A stretch of 20,711 bases of DNA. Source: Fimbriimonadaceae bacterium (GTDB lineage Bacteria; Armatimonadota; Fimbriimonadia; Fimbriimonadales; Fimbriimonadaceae). Below the pieces are notes generated by a model. The model was not told where the DNA came from, made no database searches, and saw only the letters and a list, made by a program, of their open reading frames with translations. The DNA is taken from NCBI GenBank assembly GCA_019694835.1, contig JAIBBE010000114.1, forward strand, positions 1-20,711, written 5' to 3'. A program made the translations under genes and the position numbers. Positions 1 to 7,586 of this stretch are shown here, piece by piece. Each line of letters opens with the position of its first letter. The stretch's first letter is position 1.

Positions 1-81
1 GTCATCGCCGATGGCCACCTGGGCTACGTGGTGACGTACTTCGGCATCGACCTCGGGCTGCTTGAGGACTTCAGGGTGTAA
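1..81 (+). CDS. C-terminal end of a putative DDE transposase (partial)
   Basis: Only the last 26 codons are present, ending in TAA at 79-81. The visible pattern, a DG turn followed by VVTYFGIDLGLLE, resembles the C-terminal beta segment of IS481-type integrase-core transposases, where a phrase like 'dGiWlVsFm.yDLGyid' precedes the stop. The catalytic DDE residues would lie upstream, outside the window. The assignment rests on this short resemblance and on the iterated repeats directly downstream, so the exact family is uncertain. The frame is the third of an element that appears to have cut the neighbouring transporter gene. Confidence 0.45.
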   Translation, partial: VIADGHLGYVVTYFGIDLGLLEDFRV

Positions 82-120
82 AGTATGTCCTGGCACAAAG
101 TGGAAAGGATGTCATGGCAC
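1..120 (+). mobile_element. Right end of an insertion sequence (IS481-like, partial)
   Basis: The window opens inside a plus-strand reading frame that looks like the C-terminus of an integrase-core transposase. It is followed at once by two 17-bp direct repeats, AAAGTATGTCCTGGCAC (80-96) and AAAGGATGTCATGGCAC (104-120), with 15 of 17 bases identical and a 24-bp period. Iterated motifs of this kind next to the transposase stop are what I recall at the ends of some IS481-type elements. A truncated EamA gene begins right beyond, as expected if the element inserted there. The outer boundary, near 114-130, is inferred; no target duplication can be checked because the other end is outside the window. 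Confidence 0.5.
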
Positions 121-285
121 CGCACACACCCAACCGCCAAGGGCTAAAGCCGCGATCGTCGAGCGAGATGCGGCCACAAGCAGCGCCGGTGCCTCCGCCA
201 ACCGAGCGAAGATCGAGCCGGTCGAGACAGCCCCGACTCCGACTGCCAGTACGATTCCCGGGAGGAACCGCTGCCTCTCGTTCAA
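112..285 (-). pseudogene. Truncated EamA/DMT-family transporter (N-terminal fragment)
   Basis: A minus-strand frame starts at TTG (283-285), overlapping the stop of the phosphotransferase gene as TTGA, and runs 57 codons to TGA at 112-114. Its residues, with GAVSTGSIFARLAEAPALL followed by an AASR helix and AALAL, match the first two transmembrane helices of EamA/DMT transporters, where a serine and 'IFxRLA.AP' motif is typical. A full protein has about 10 helices and 280-300 residues, so more than three quarters is missing. The stop lies in the terminal repeats of the adjacent insertion sequence, which suggests the insertion disrupted the gene. The fragment was probably translationally coupled to the upstream kinase-like gene. 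The substrate is unknown. Confidence 0.6.
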
Positions 286-1223
286 GAGCCCTCGCCGGGG
301 ATCGCATCAGGAAGCCACGGGTGCCAACGCCGGTCGAGATCCATGCGAAACAGCCGCGCGAGATTTGCCCAGAAACTGAGGTTCCGTGGTGCCCAAGGCT
401 CGTCACCCGGATGGTCTCGGAAGTGAAAGAGGGACGCGGCCGTTTCCCAGAGGATGCGACCAATGAAGCCCGGATCGACAACTCCTCCTTGGGCCTCGAA
501 CCCCTCGATCATCCACGGCACCGCCCAAATGGGAACCGCTGTAAAGTCACTGGTCGGATCTGCCCAGCCTGCATCCCCCCAATCAATCACGCATCGAAAG
601 GCGAGCGGGTCTTGGGTAACCATCGTGTTAAAGGCGTGCAAATCCTGATGCGCGAAAACCTTCGGGGGCTTGTCTTGGAGAGCCGGTTCAAGTCGATCGA
701 GCCATCGCGACAGCCAAACCTCCGTGAGGGCATCGATTTGCCCGGTCTTCCCTGCTTCTTGCACCTCGGCTCGACAGTCGCTGGTTTCGTCAGGGTCGAG
801 TCGACCATGCGGATCAGGCACGTCATGAACGAGCAGTTGAATTCGCGCGACCTCTTCTCCCAGCCTGCGGTAGACCCCGGCGAGTTGCCTCTGGTCAACC
901 TCAATGCGCCCCAACGCAACGCCTGCGACCTGTGTGTAAACGGTGACGACCGAATCGACGACTGATCGGGATTCATCGAACACGAGAAGTTCCGGAGTGT
1001 CGATGCCCGCCGCACGGACGGCAGGCACGGCGACTTGCTCGGTGTAGGCGTCGCCGTCGTCGATGTCCGGCTTGCTGATTCGCAGAACATGCGAATCCCC
1101 GACCCTGAAGACCCAGTTGACCACGGCCTGGCCCAAAATCGGCTCAAGCGGCCCAATGGGCAGGCCGTGCGCATCGAGAAATGCCTCTAGGGTCTCCGTC
1201 GGGATGGGGCATGCGCCAAACAT
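282..1223 (-). CDS. APH-family phosphotransferase (aminoglycoside/choline-kinase-like)
   Basis: This 313-residue protein has the protein-kinase-like fold of the APH family. The N-lobe ATP region includes VLRISKP at residues 46-52, with a candidate phosphate-binding lysine at 51. The catalytic loop HQDLHAFN spans 192-199 (Asp194 as base, Asn199 for metal). A second metal motif, IDWGDAG, follows at 213-219. Length is normal for the family. Such proteins phosphorylate hydroxyls on small molecules (antibiotics, choline, homoserine, sugars); the substrate cannot be read from the sequence, and resistance should not be assumed. The ATG lies 18 bp after the stop of the propeller gene and has its own -10-like hexamer TATCCT seven bases upstream. 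The EamA fragment overlaps its stop codon. Confidence 0.85.
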   Translation of the reverse strand: MFGACPIPTETLEAFLDAHGLPIGPLEPILGQAVVNWVFRVGDSHVLRISKPDIDDGDAYTEQVAVPAVRAAGIDTPELLVFDESRSVVDSVVTVYTQVAGVALGRIEVDQRQLAGVYRRLGEEVARIQLLVHDVPDPHGRLDPDETSDCRAEVQEAGKTGQIDALTEVWLSRWLDRLEPALQDKPPKVFAHQDLHAFNTMVTQDPLAFRCVIDWGDAGWADPTSDFTAVPIWAVPWMIEGFEAQGGVVDPGFIGRILWETAASLFHFRDHPGDEPWAPRNLSFWANLARLFRMDLDRRWHPWLPDAIPGEGS

Positions 1224-1230
1224 CCCCCGC

Positions 1231-1236
1231 AGGATA
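1231..1236 (-). promoter_or_regulatory. -10 hexamer TATCCT of the phosphotransferase gene (leaderless type)
   Basis: On the minus strand TATCCT is followed by seven bases and then the ATG at 1221-1223. A TTGGAG at a -35-like position lies about 15 bp upstream. There is a run of G before the ATG but no clear Shine-Dalgarno. A start site seven bases after the hexamer would coincide with the start codon. Confidence 0.5.
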
Positions 1237-1241
1237 CACCG

Positions 1242-2435
1242 CTACTTCGAACTCCAAGCGTAGCGCATCACTCGTTGATCGGCAAGGATGGTTACCGGAG
1301 CCCCATCGCTCTGAAAGAGGGTCAAGCCCTTTTCGCCGGAGCCGACCAGCACGTTGCCGCGCGGTGAGAGCGGATCTGTATCGAACGTGGCTTTCTTGGC
1401 GTTGAACTGGCCGCCCAGTCTGCCGCTGGAATCATACCAACGGACGATCGTGCCAGCATCCGTAAAGCTGCTGAAGTAGATGCGGCTGCCATCGTTCGAC
1501 CAGGCAATGGGAACAAAGTCGATGTCGTCGTAGATACGTGTGGACTTTCCAGTCGCAACATCAGCGAGGATCCAACCGCAGTCCGTGAACGCGAGTGCCC
1601 GCGAGCCGGCGGGAGAAACCCAAACCGAATCGGACTTTTCCGCAAGCCGACGCTTGCCGGTGCCGTTTGGACGGATGACGACTACATCCCGTGTCCCGCC
1701 TTCCACGAAGACGATGCCGCTGGAGTCGGGGAGCCAATGGAACGACGTGTATCCAGCTTCATCAGCTTCCAGCCTGCCGCGGGCTCTCAGCTTTGCGCCA
1801 TCTCCTGTGGCAATCATCAACGTCCCATCGCGGTCGTAGGCCACCCACTTTCCGTCAGGTGAAAACTGCGCGTCAACACCTTCACCGAGAGATTTCGAAT
1901 CGCCACTGCGGACGTACTCGTGGTGGTGCTTGGGATCATCGAGGTCATCAGGAGTCCATTTCCCGACCGCACGCCAGACCAGGATCTGGTTTCGCGACGA
2001 AATCAGGGCATAGTCGAATTCGCCGGCACAGACAGGCCCAAGTTTCCGGGCGCTGCCCTCCAAAGAGACCATCCAGGCTTGGTCGAAGTCAGTCGTTGCC
2101 CGCTTGACGAACACGAGGCTCTTGGAGTCAGGCGTCCACTTCCATTCGTACCCGTCGGCCTGAACCTGGGCAGCGATTCTGCGTCGTGCAGTGCCATCGG
2201 CGTTGATCACGAAAAGGTCGACGGCACCCGTTTCGGAATTGGCCGGGAGACCTGACGGCACGCCGAATGCTACACGCATGCCGTCAGGTGACCACACCGG
2301 ACGCTGGCCGTCGGTGAGCTTCATCACTGACTTACCGTCAACGGAAGCGATGTAGATCTCGCCAGCCTCGGTTTCGAGAACGAGGCGCGGCGAGGACGGC
2401 ATTTGCAGGGCGAGAAGGAGCGCGTGGAGAATCAT
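1242..2435 (-). CDS. Exported TolB/PD40-like beta-propeller protein
   Basis: The protein has about 397 residues from the ATG at 2433-2435, which begins a short hydrophobic signal-like stretch (MILHALLLALQM). An in-frame TTG directly after the lysS stop would add 24 hydrophilic residues and is less likely. Seven or so PD40-type repeats are visible, marked by phrases such as WSPDGMRVAFG, WTPDSKSLVFV, FSPDGKWVAYD, WLPDSSGIVFV and WSNDGSRIYFS. These are the central strands of a six- or seven-bladed propeller like the C-terminal domain of TolB. There is no N-terminal TolB domain and no protease domain, so it is probably an exported binding or scaffold protein of unknown partner. It lies 72 bp behind lysS on the same strand and 18 bp ahead of the phosphotransferase gene. 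Confidence 0.75.
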   Translation of the reverse strand: MILHALLLALQMPSSPRLVLETEAGEIYIASVDGKSVMKLTDGQRPVWSPDGMRVAFGVPSGLPANSETGAVDLFVINADGTARRRIAAQVQADGYEWKWTPDSKSLVFVKRATTDFDQAWMVSLEGSARKLGPVCAGEFDYALISSRNQILVWRAVGKWTPDDLDDPKHHHEYVRSGDSKSLGEGVDAQFSPDGKWVAYDRDGTLMIATGDGAKLRARGRLEADEAGYTSFHWLPDSSGIVFVEGGTRDVVVIRPNGTGKRRLAEKSDSVWVSPAGSRALAFTDCGWILADVATGKSTRIYDDIDFVPIAWSNDGSRIYFSSFTDAGTIVRWYDSSGRLGGQFNAKKATFDTDPLSPRGNVLVGSGEKGLTLFQSDGAPVTILADQRVMRYAWSSK

Positions 2436-2507
2436 CACGTCTATGGACGAAACCCATTTGCTTTTGGTCCAAACGCGACAGCCGATTGGGCCGTTGGGCC
2501 CGGTCAA

Positions 2508-4034
2508 TCAGCTTCGCTCAGGCCGCATCATTGGGAACAGCAAGACCTCGCGGATGTGGCGTGCGCCAGTGAGCGTCATGGCCAGGCGGTCAATGCCGAT
2601 GCCGCAGCCGCCGGTCGGAGGCATACCGCATTCGAGCGCGTAGAGGAACTCTTCGTCCATCGGATGGGCTTCAGCGTCGCCTCTCGCCCGCTCTCGGAGC
2701 TGCTGCTCGAAACGCTCGCGCTGGTCGACGGGGTCGTTGATCTCGCTGAAAGCGTTGCAGACTTCGCGGCCAAGCGCGTAGCCTTCGAACCGACGTGTCA
2801 TTCCCGGATCGCCAGGTGCCTTCTTGGCGAGTGGTGACGTTTCGATCGGGTAGCCGACCACGAACGTCGGCTGGATGAGCGTCGGTTCGACAAAGTGCTC
2901 CAGCAGCTTCTCCAAGATGCCGCCGAGGTTGGTCTCTTTCTCGGTCGGGAGTCCGACCGACGCCATGCCCTTCTTCGCTCGCTCGTAATCGCGCAAATCG
3001 GCAACATCGATGCCGGACAGCGTCGCGATCTCGCCGAGCATGTCGACCCTCCGCCAGGGCTTGGAGAAGTCAAACTCGACGAACGCACCTGTCTCTGCGT
3101 CTTGGTCGTCGCGCATGGGGACGCTGACGGTCGTGGTGCCGAAAACGTCCTGGCACACGAACCGAAACATGCCCTCGACGACCTCCATCATGCCTTCGAG
3201 GTTCGTGTACGCCTCGTAAAACTCGATCATCGTGAACTCGGGGTTGTGGCGGTTGCTGATGCCTTCGTTCCGGAACACGCGCCCGATCTCGTACACCTTC
3301 GGCAAGTCGCCGCAGATGAGCCTCTTGAGATAGAGTTCTAGCGAGATGCGCAGCTTCACGTCCATCTCGTAGGCGTTGAAGTGGGTCTGGAACGGCCGCG
3401 CAGCCGCGCCACCCGCCTCGATCTGCAGCATTGGCGTTTCGACTTCGAGGTAGCCCAACGAATCCATGTAACGCCGCACCGCGCGCACGATCTTCATTCG
3501 GTTGACCAGCATCTCGCGAACAGGCGGATTGGCGATGAGGTCCAAGTGGCGGTGGCGGTAGCGCAACTCGGTGTCGGCGACCGCGTTGTAATGCTCGCCG
3601 TCCTTCTCCTTGCCCAGCGGCAATGCGTGGAGGGGCTTGCTCAGGGGCACGAGTTCGCGCACATGCACCGAACGCTCGCCCGTCTTGGTGACCATCGTCT
3701 CGCCCTTGACCCACACGTGATCGCCGATGTCGAGCAGCGTCGCGAGCTCCCAGCCGACTTCGCCGAGGTCGTCCTTTCGGAAGTACATCTGGATGCGGTC
3801 GTCGCCGTCGTTCAGGTCCGCGAAAGCCGCTTTTCCCATCAAGCGGTACGAGTGCACCCGACCAGCCAGCGAGACCTCGGTTCCGATGGTGTTCTCCTCA
3901 CCGAACGTTGACAGTGCTTCAGCGACCGAGTGCGACCGCTCGCATTTCTCGACTTGGTACGGATCATGGCCAAGCTCGCGCATGCGAGCGATCTTCCCAA
4001 GTCGAATCTCGCGCAGGGTCTCTTCCAGTGACAT
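2508..4034 (-). CDS. lysS: Lysine--tRNA ligase, class II
   Basis: LysS charges tRNA-Lys with lysine in the cytoplasm. The chosen ATG (4032-4034) gives 508 residues beginning MSLEETLREIRLGKI, which matches the usual LysS N-terminus; an in-frame extension of 18 residues upstream looks non-coding. An OB-fold anticodon-binding domain occupies roughly residues 50-135. The class II catalytic core follows, with motif 1 around LGYLEVETPML (about 193-203), motif 2 FRNEGISNRHNPEFT (about 254-268) and motif 3 starting GCGIGIDRLAMTL near 476. Length is typical. The gene is divergent from the cyclase gene, with 83 bp between the start codons, and is first in a possible run with the propeller and phosphotransferase genes. 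Confidence 0.96.
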   Translation of the reverse strand: MSLEETLREIRLGKIARMRELGHDPYQVEKCERSHSVAEALSTFGEENTIGTEVSLAGRVHSYRLMGKAAFADLNDGDDRIQMYFRKDDLGEVGWELATLLDIGDHVWVKGETMVTKTGERSVHVRELVPLSKPLHALPLGKEKDGEHYNAVADTELRYRHRHLDLIANPPVREMLVNRMKIVRAVRRYMDSLGYLEVETPMLQIEAGGAAARPFQTHFNAYEMDVKLRISLELYLKRLICGDLPKVYEIGRVFRNEGISNRHNPEFTMIEFYEAYTNLEGMMEVVEGMFRFVCQDVFGTTTVSVPMRDDQDAETGAFVEFDFSKPWRRVDMLGEIATLSGIDVADLRDYERAKKGMASVGLPTEKETNLGGILEKLLEHFVEPTLIQPTFVVGYPIETSPLAKKAPGDPGMTRRFEGYALGREVCNAFSEINDPVDQRERFEQQLRERARGDAEAHPMDEEFLYALECGMPPTGGCGIGIDRLAMTLTGARHIREVLLFPMMRPERS

Positions 4035-4043
4035 AGGACCATG

Positions 4044-4049
4044 ATTGTA
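4044..4049 (-). promoter_or_regulatory. -10-like hexamer TACAAT of lysS
   Basis: TACAAT on the minus strand ends nine bases before the lysS ATG. No convincing -35 is visible and there is no purine-rich Shine-Dalgarno in the nine bases. A very short or absent leader is the likely outcome. Confidence 0.45.
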
Positions 4050-4104
4050 CTTGGGTGGCGTTGTCGCGTCTGGGCACGTAACCGCCAACGGGATTGAAAC
4101 TTGC

Positions 4105-4110
4105 TACACT
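4105..4110 (+). promoter_or_regulatory. -10 hexamer TACACT of the cyclase gene (leaderless type)
   Basis: TACACT is preceded by TGC, giving an extended -10, and is followed by seven bases (TCACTCC) and then the ATG at 4118. No Shine-Dalgarno is present. Transcription would start at or next to the start codon. Confidence 0.5.
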
Positions 4111-4117
4111 TCACTCC

Positions 4118-5206
4118 ATGTCACAGCCAGCACTAAGCGGCGATGCCAAGAGAGCATTTCGCCAGGAGCGGGTTCGTGACTTCATTCTCTGTCAAGCGAT
4201 CGCCCTCGGTTTTGCTCTTCTGCCATCGGTCTTTATCTGGATTCCGGGTGTCCCCAGGGTCTTGACCTGGGTGTGCTGGGGCACCCCCATGGGGTTATCC
4301 ATGTTTCTGCTCCACAGCTATGTGTTGGAGCGGATGCGTTCGCGGTCCTTCCTGCTCACCATCCTGCTGCAGACGGTTGCCTACGAACTCGCCATCGCGA
4401 TTGCGTTCGCGATCTCCCTTGCCCTCAGCGTTTTCCTCATGGCGACTATGCGCACTAACGCGATCCCTGACCCGCTGAAATGGTATGTCACAGCCGTCAC
4501 TCACCCCCTCTTCCTTGGCGCGATGGTGCTTGCTGTTCTGCTCGTGGTGCCTGTCCGCTTCATCTTTGCCCTTAGTCAGAAACTGGGTCCTGGCGTCTTG
4601 GGTAAGTGGCTGCGAGGTTACTATCACGTTCCGCGCGAGGAAGCACGAATCTTTATGTTTCTCGATATGAAGGATTCCACGACCCTTGCTGAGCAGTTAG
4701 GCAATCTTGAGTTCTCCGCTCTAGTCCGAGACTTCTTTAATGATTTGACGATCCCTATTCTGCAAACCAAAGCGGAAGTCTCGCACTATATCGGTGACGA
4801 GGCCGTATTGACCTGGACAATCGAGCGTGGTGTCGAGAAGGCGAACTGCCTGCGAGTCTTTTTCGAGTTTGAAAAGGCACTTCAGAGGCGGGCAAGCTAT
4901 TACCACGCTCGCTATGGCTTTGTCCCCGAATTCAAAGCTGGAGCACACATCGGCGACGTGATCGTGACTGAGGTGGGGACCGTGAAGAGCGAGATTGTCT
5001 ACCATGGAGACGTCGTGAACACTACAGCGCGGATTCAGGGGTTGTGCGCTACAACCGGTCAGAAGCTGCTGATCTCAAAAGAACTGTCAGGGCTGATTCC
5101 AAATGAAGCTGGGTTTGATTCTGGCGAACTGGGAGCTTTTAGTCTGAAGGGCAAAGAGGAACCAGTTGGTCTCGTGTCGATACACCTGAAAGCCAGCGGT
5201 CCGTGA
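4118..5206 (+). CDS. Membrane-bound class III adenylate/guanylate cyclase
   Basis: The protein has 362 residues from the ATG at 4118; an in-frame TTG 24 bp upstream is disfavoured because it would lie upstream of the promoter hexamer. Residues 20-150 hold about four hydrophobic segments (near 22-43, 50-70, 78-110 and 128-150). The C-terminal half is a class III cyclase catalytic domain: FMFLDMKDST carries the first metal aspartate (Asp183), HYIGDEAV the second (Asp227), FKAGAHIGD a purine-contacting lysine (Lys273), and HGDVVNTTAR the transition-state asparagine and arginine (301, 305). It should make cAMP from ATP, although a valine stands where many cyclases have the base-selecting Asp or Thr, so nucleotide preference is open. 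No sensor domain is visible other than the membrane part. Confidence 0.88.
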   Translation: MSQPALSGDAKRAFRQERVRDFILCQAIALGFALLPSVFIWIPGVPRVLTWVCWGTPMGLSMFLLHSYVLERMRSRSFLLTILLQTVAYELAIAIAFAISLALSVFLMATMRTNAIPDPLKWYVTAVTHPLFLGAMVLAVLLVVPVRFIFALSQKLGPGVLGKWLRGYYHVPREEARIFMFLDMKDSTTLAEQLGNLEFSALVRDFFNDLTIPILQTKAEVSHYIGDEAVLTWTIERGVEKANCLRVFFEFEKALQRRASYYHARYGFVPEFKAGAHIGDVIVTEVGTVKSEIVYHGDVVNTTARIQGLCATTGQKLLISKELSGLIPNEAGFDSGELGAFSLKGKEEPVGLVSIHLKASGP

Positions 5207-5323
5207 CAGAGGCCCCACGTGCCAGCAAAGATACCAGATATGGGAAGCCAATGGTTTTGGCCGCTCCCTTCGTCGTCTAACGAGTGCATTTCTCAAGAAC
5301 ACCTATCCACTAAGGAGTCAACA

Positions 5324-6289
5324 ATGCACAGGAACTATGCGTCACTTACACTCGGCTTATTGGCCCTGCCGAACTCGGGCCACGCCATCGCCTTTGCCAT
5401 GACCGGATCGACGCCACCGGCGGCGATCGCCAACACCATGGTTCGCGTTTACGCGGGCAACGCGACTGGTCTTGGTCGGGGCAGCGGTACTGTCATCGAT
5501 ATGGTCCACGATCCGGTCGGTACGGCCGGATGGCTCTGCGTCCTAACTGCTGACCATGTCGTGGCCCCATCTATTGAGCCAGGGGGGTACACCATCGTCG
5601 GCTTCGAGAATGAGCTCGGCATGGGTGCCCTTTACGACTCACGCGTGGTCACTTTGCACCTGGAACGCGGCCCAATGTTCGATTCGACGCATCGCGTTGA
5701 CCTTGCAATCCTCGGAGTCCGCATTGCCGATATGTCGACCCTGCCTACCATGACTATGCCCTTCATTGGAAGTCCGAGAATTGGCAGTCATACATCGTAC
5801 GTTGCCGGATATGGTTCGACGGCAACCCTCAATGGTCCGTTGCGTCGGTATGAAGTCTTAACCGGCAGCTATGGGGTTTTCCATAATGCATTCGCGGTGT
5901 GGGCCGACCAACCTGTGCACGAAATCGGCAGCTACAAGTACGAATCGATTCGCTATGAAACTCACTTTGGGCCAACCGATCCGACAATTCCTGCAACCGA
6001 CGGCACTGCTCACACGCTCCGAGGTGATTCGGGCGGCCCGAGTTGGACCGAGGAGGCTTTCACATGGACGCTTAATGGAGTGCACAGTTCGTCGCATATG
6101 ACGACCCTTCCCGACGGGTCTTTTGTGGTCACCGAAGGGGAAAGTTGGAACGACGTCCGGGTCGCTTCCTATAAGGACTGGATAGACACCAGTTGCTTGG
6201 CAGTGGTCCCCGAGCCTTCTTCCTTCCTGGCCCTCGGGTTGGGTGTGGCCGCGCTCACCCGGAGAAAGCACCGTGCCCGTTCCAAGTGA
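5324..6289 (+). CDS. PEP-CTERM-anchored trypsin-like serine protease
   Basis: The start is the ATG at 5324, preceded by a strong AAGGAG Shine-Dalgarno (5312-5317), giving 321 residues. Residues 1-25 form a signal peptide. The trypsin-fold triad is readable: His78 in LTADHVV, Asp126 in RVDLAIL and Ser236 in RGDSGGPS. The C-terminus has VPEPSSF (295-301), a hydrophobic helix and a basic tail RRKHRARSK, which is a PEP-CTERM signal recognised by an exosortase. The protein is therefore probably exported and then processed or anchored at the surface. It follows the cyclase gene by 117 bp; no strong promoter is evident in that gap. Substrate is unknown, and no exosortase gene lies in the window. Confidence 0.85.
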   Translation: MHRNYASLTLGLLALPNSGHAIAFAMTGSTPPAAIANTMVRVYAGNATGLGRGSGTVIDMVHDPVGTAGWLCVLTADHVVAPSIEPGGYTIVGFENELGMGALYDSRVVTLHLERGPMFDSTHRVDLAILGVRIADMSTLPTMTMPFIGSPRIGSHTSYVAGYGSTATLNGPLRRYEVLTGSYGVFHNAFAVWADQPVHEIGSYKYESIRYETHFGPTDPTIPATDGTAHTLRGDSGGPSWTEEAFTWTLNGVHSSSHMTTLPDGSFVVTEGESWNDVRVASYKDWIDTSCLAVVPEPSSFLALGLGVAALTRRKHRARSK

Positions 6290-6308
6290 GTCGCTGATAT
6301 GAGGGTCC

Positions 6309-6548
6309 GCGCCCCCTCCCCGTCCCTCCCCCGAATCGGGAGAGGGGGCCTGACCGGTCTTTCAACCTCAATTTTGCGACCATAGATGCGCAGGAATAAG
6401 TCGGTCGCGCCCCCTCCCCGTCCCTCCCCCGAATCGGGAGAGGGGGCCTGACCGGTCATTCAACCTCTATGTTGCGATCAATAGATGCGCAGGAACAAGT
6501 CGGTCGCGCCCCCTCCCACGATTCGGGAGAGGGACGGGGAGGGGGCGC
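6309..6548. repeat. Three tandem GC-rich hairpin units, the last one inverted
   Basis: Units start at 6309, 6407 and 6506, a period of 98-99 bp. Each core pairs GCGCCCCCTCCC-type sequence with its complement through a central CGAATCGG or CGATTCGG. The first two cores are followed by a nearly identical linker that contains the palindrome GACCGGTC. The third core is in reverse orientation relative to the first two. Similar CCCTCCCCGAATCGGGAGAG elements are dispersed in many bacterial genomes. The run fills the gap between the protease gene and the NurA-like gene, both of which end here, so it may also act as a bidirectional terminator. No gene is supported in 6290-6583. Confidence 0.8.
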
Positions 6549-6583
6549 TCACTTCCAACTTGACGATAAGAGAGCGCAAGCGA

Positions 6584-7573
6584 CTAAACCCCAACCAGCG
6601 CACGCAGCCGAACTTCGCTCGGCTGACGCGCCTTCAGATGCTTCTCGACCAACCTTATCGGATACAACAAACGGTCATACCGGGCGTCAGGCAAGCTCAT
6701 AGGGGCGCGCTCGTGGAGCAGCCAGCCCGCGATCTCGTCGATACGAGCGATGAACTCCGGCTCCGGCGGAATCTCGACCCGAACCAGTCCGAACAGCGGG
6801 CCCTGGTCTGGGCGCAGATTCAGCCGCAGGTAGAAACTGACCACCTGGATTCCCTGTGACTCGTCACGTTCTCGGTAGAACGCAGTCGTTCGTTCGCCGC
6901 ACAAGAGGCCGAGGATGGTGTCGATGCGTTCGCGTGAGCGGAAGTACTGCTTGTGATGCGACTTCACCAAGCCCACCACGAACGGCGTAGGCTCACCCGG
7001 GGCGAGGCGACCCAGAGCCTTTCCGATGCCGCCATCGATCAGGAGGCGGCCTTCGCGGAATCCTTGGGCCAGCCGTTCTTCCAAGCCATCGCGGCGTTCG
7101 CTGATGGCGTCGTGGATGGCCTTCCGGATCATCACCGTGGTGGCGTCGGGCTCAACGGCGACGAGGTGAGGCGTCGCGAGTTCGGCCAAACGGTCGCCGA
7201 TGGGGAGGCCGGTGGGGACGAGCGCCTCGAACATCTCGAAGTAATTCTCGGACCCCGGGCTCATGATCTCGCGCTCACAGCGGGGCAGAAGGGCGGCGGA
7301 GGTGTGCGCGAGGTAGATCGGGGCGAGGCCGTAGTACATCGCGAGGCGCGCCTTCTGCGCTCCGTCAAGGAAGTGTGTGAAGCCCGTTTCTCCGCGTTCC
7401 GGGACTTTGTGGGCGGCGAACGGCTCTTCGTCGATTGTTGGGGCGTCGGTCGGTGCCTGCTCCTGGTTGACGTCCCCAAACGCCGAGAATTCCTCGTCCT
7501 CGCGCGGGTTCGGCGTCACCACCCGCGCCATCGGATCAGTGGCGAAGAGACTGCGGAGGGTCGTGGGCGGCAT
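6584..7573 (-). CDS. NurA-like nuclease domain protein
   Basis: A 329-residue protein without a signal peptide. After a disordered, acidic first 60 residues there is HFLDGAQKARLAMYYG (67-82), which resembles NurA motif I (a catalytic Asp in 'DGSq'), then a PIYLAHTSAALLPR segment. A second motif, LLIDGGIGKAL (177-187) followed by FVVGLVKSHHKQYF (198-211), resembles the second NurA acidic motif and its lysine. Late motifs include GERTTAF and GLVRVEIP, also seen in this fold. NurA nucleases act with the HerA helicase in DNA end resection; no herA is in the window. The identification comes from motif reading only and should be treated as probable. It sits downstream of the biotin carboxylase gene, separated by a palindromic element. 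Confidence 0.55.
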   Translation of the reverse strand: MPPTTLRSLFATDPMARVVTPNPREDEEFSAFGDVNQEQAPTDAPTIDEEPFAAHKVPERGETGFTHFLDGAQKARLAMYYGLAPIYLAHTSAALLPRCEREIMSPGSENYFEMFEALVPTGLPIGDRLAELATPHLVAVEPDATTVMIRKAIHDAISERRDGLEERLAQGFREGRLLIDGGIGKALGRLAPGEPTPFVVGLVKSHHKQYFRSRERIDTILGLLCGERTTAFYRERDESQGIQVVSFYLRLNLRPDQGPLFGLVRVEIPPEPEFIARIDEIAGWLLHERAPMSLPDARYDRLLYPIRLVEKHLKARQPSEVRLRALVGV

Positions 7574-7580
7574 GTCACCT

Positions 7581-7586
7581 AGAGTA
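7581..7586 (-). promoter_or_regulatory. -10 hexamer TACTCT of the NurA-like gene
   Basis: TACTCT on the minus strand is followed by seven bases, AGGTGAC, and then the ATG at 7571-7573. AGGTGA could also serve as a Shine-Dalgarno, so the start may be read either way. The first three bases of the hexamer belong to the end of the adjacent inverted-repeat element. Confidence 0.45.

Noticed and set aside
114..965. 283-residue plus-strand frame opposite the phosphotransferase gene
   Set aside because: It is antisense to a gene with intact catalytic motifs, and its product is Pro/Arg-rich without any recognisable domain.
2436..2507. N-terminal extension of the TolB-like protein from a TTG right after the lysS stop
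   Set aside because: The added 24 residues are hydrophilic and precede a signal-like sequence that starts at an ATG; signal peptides should be N-terminal.
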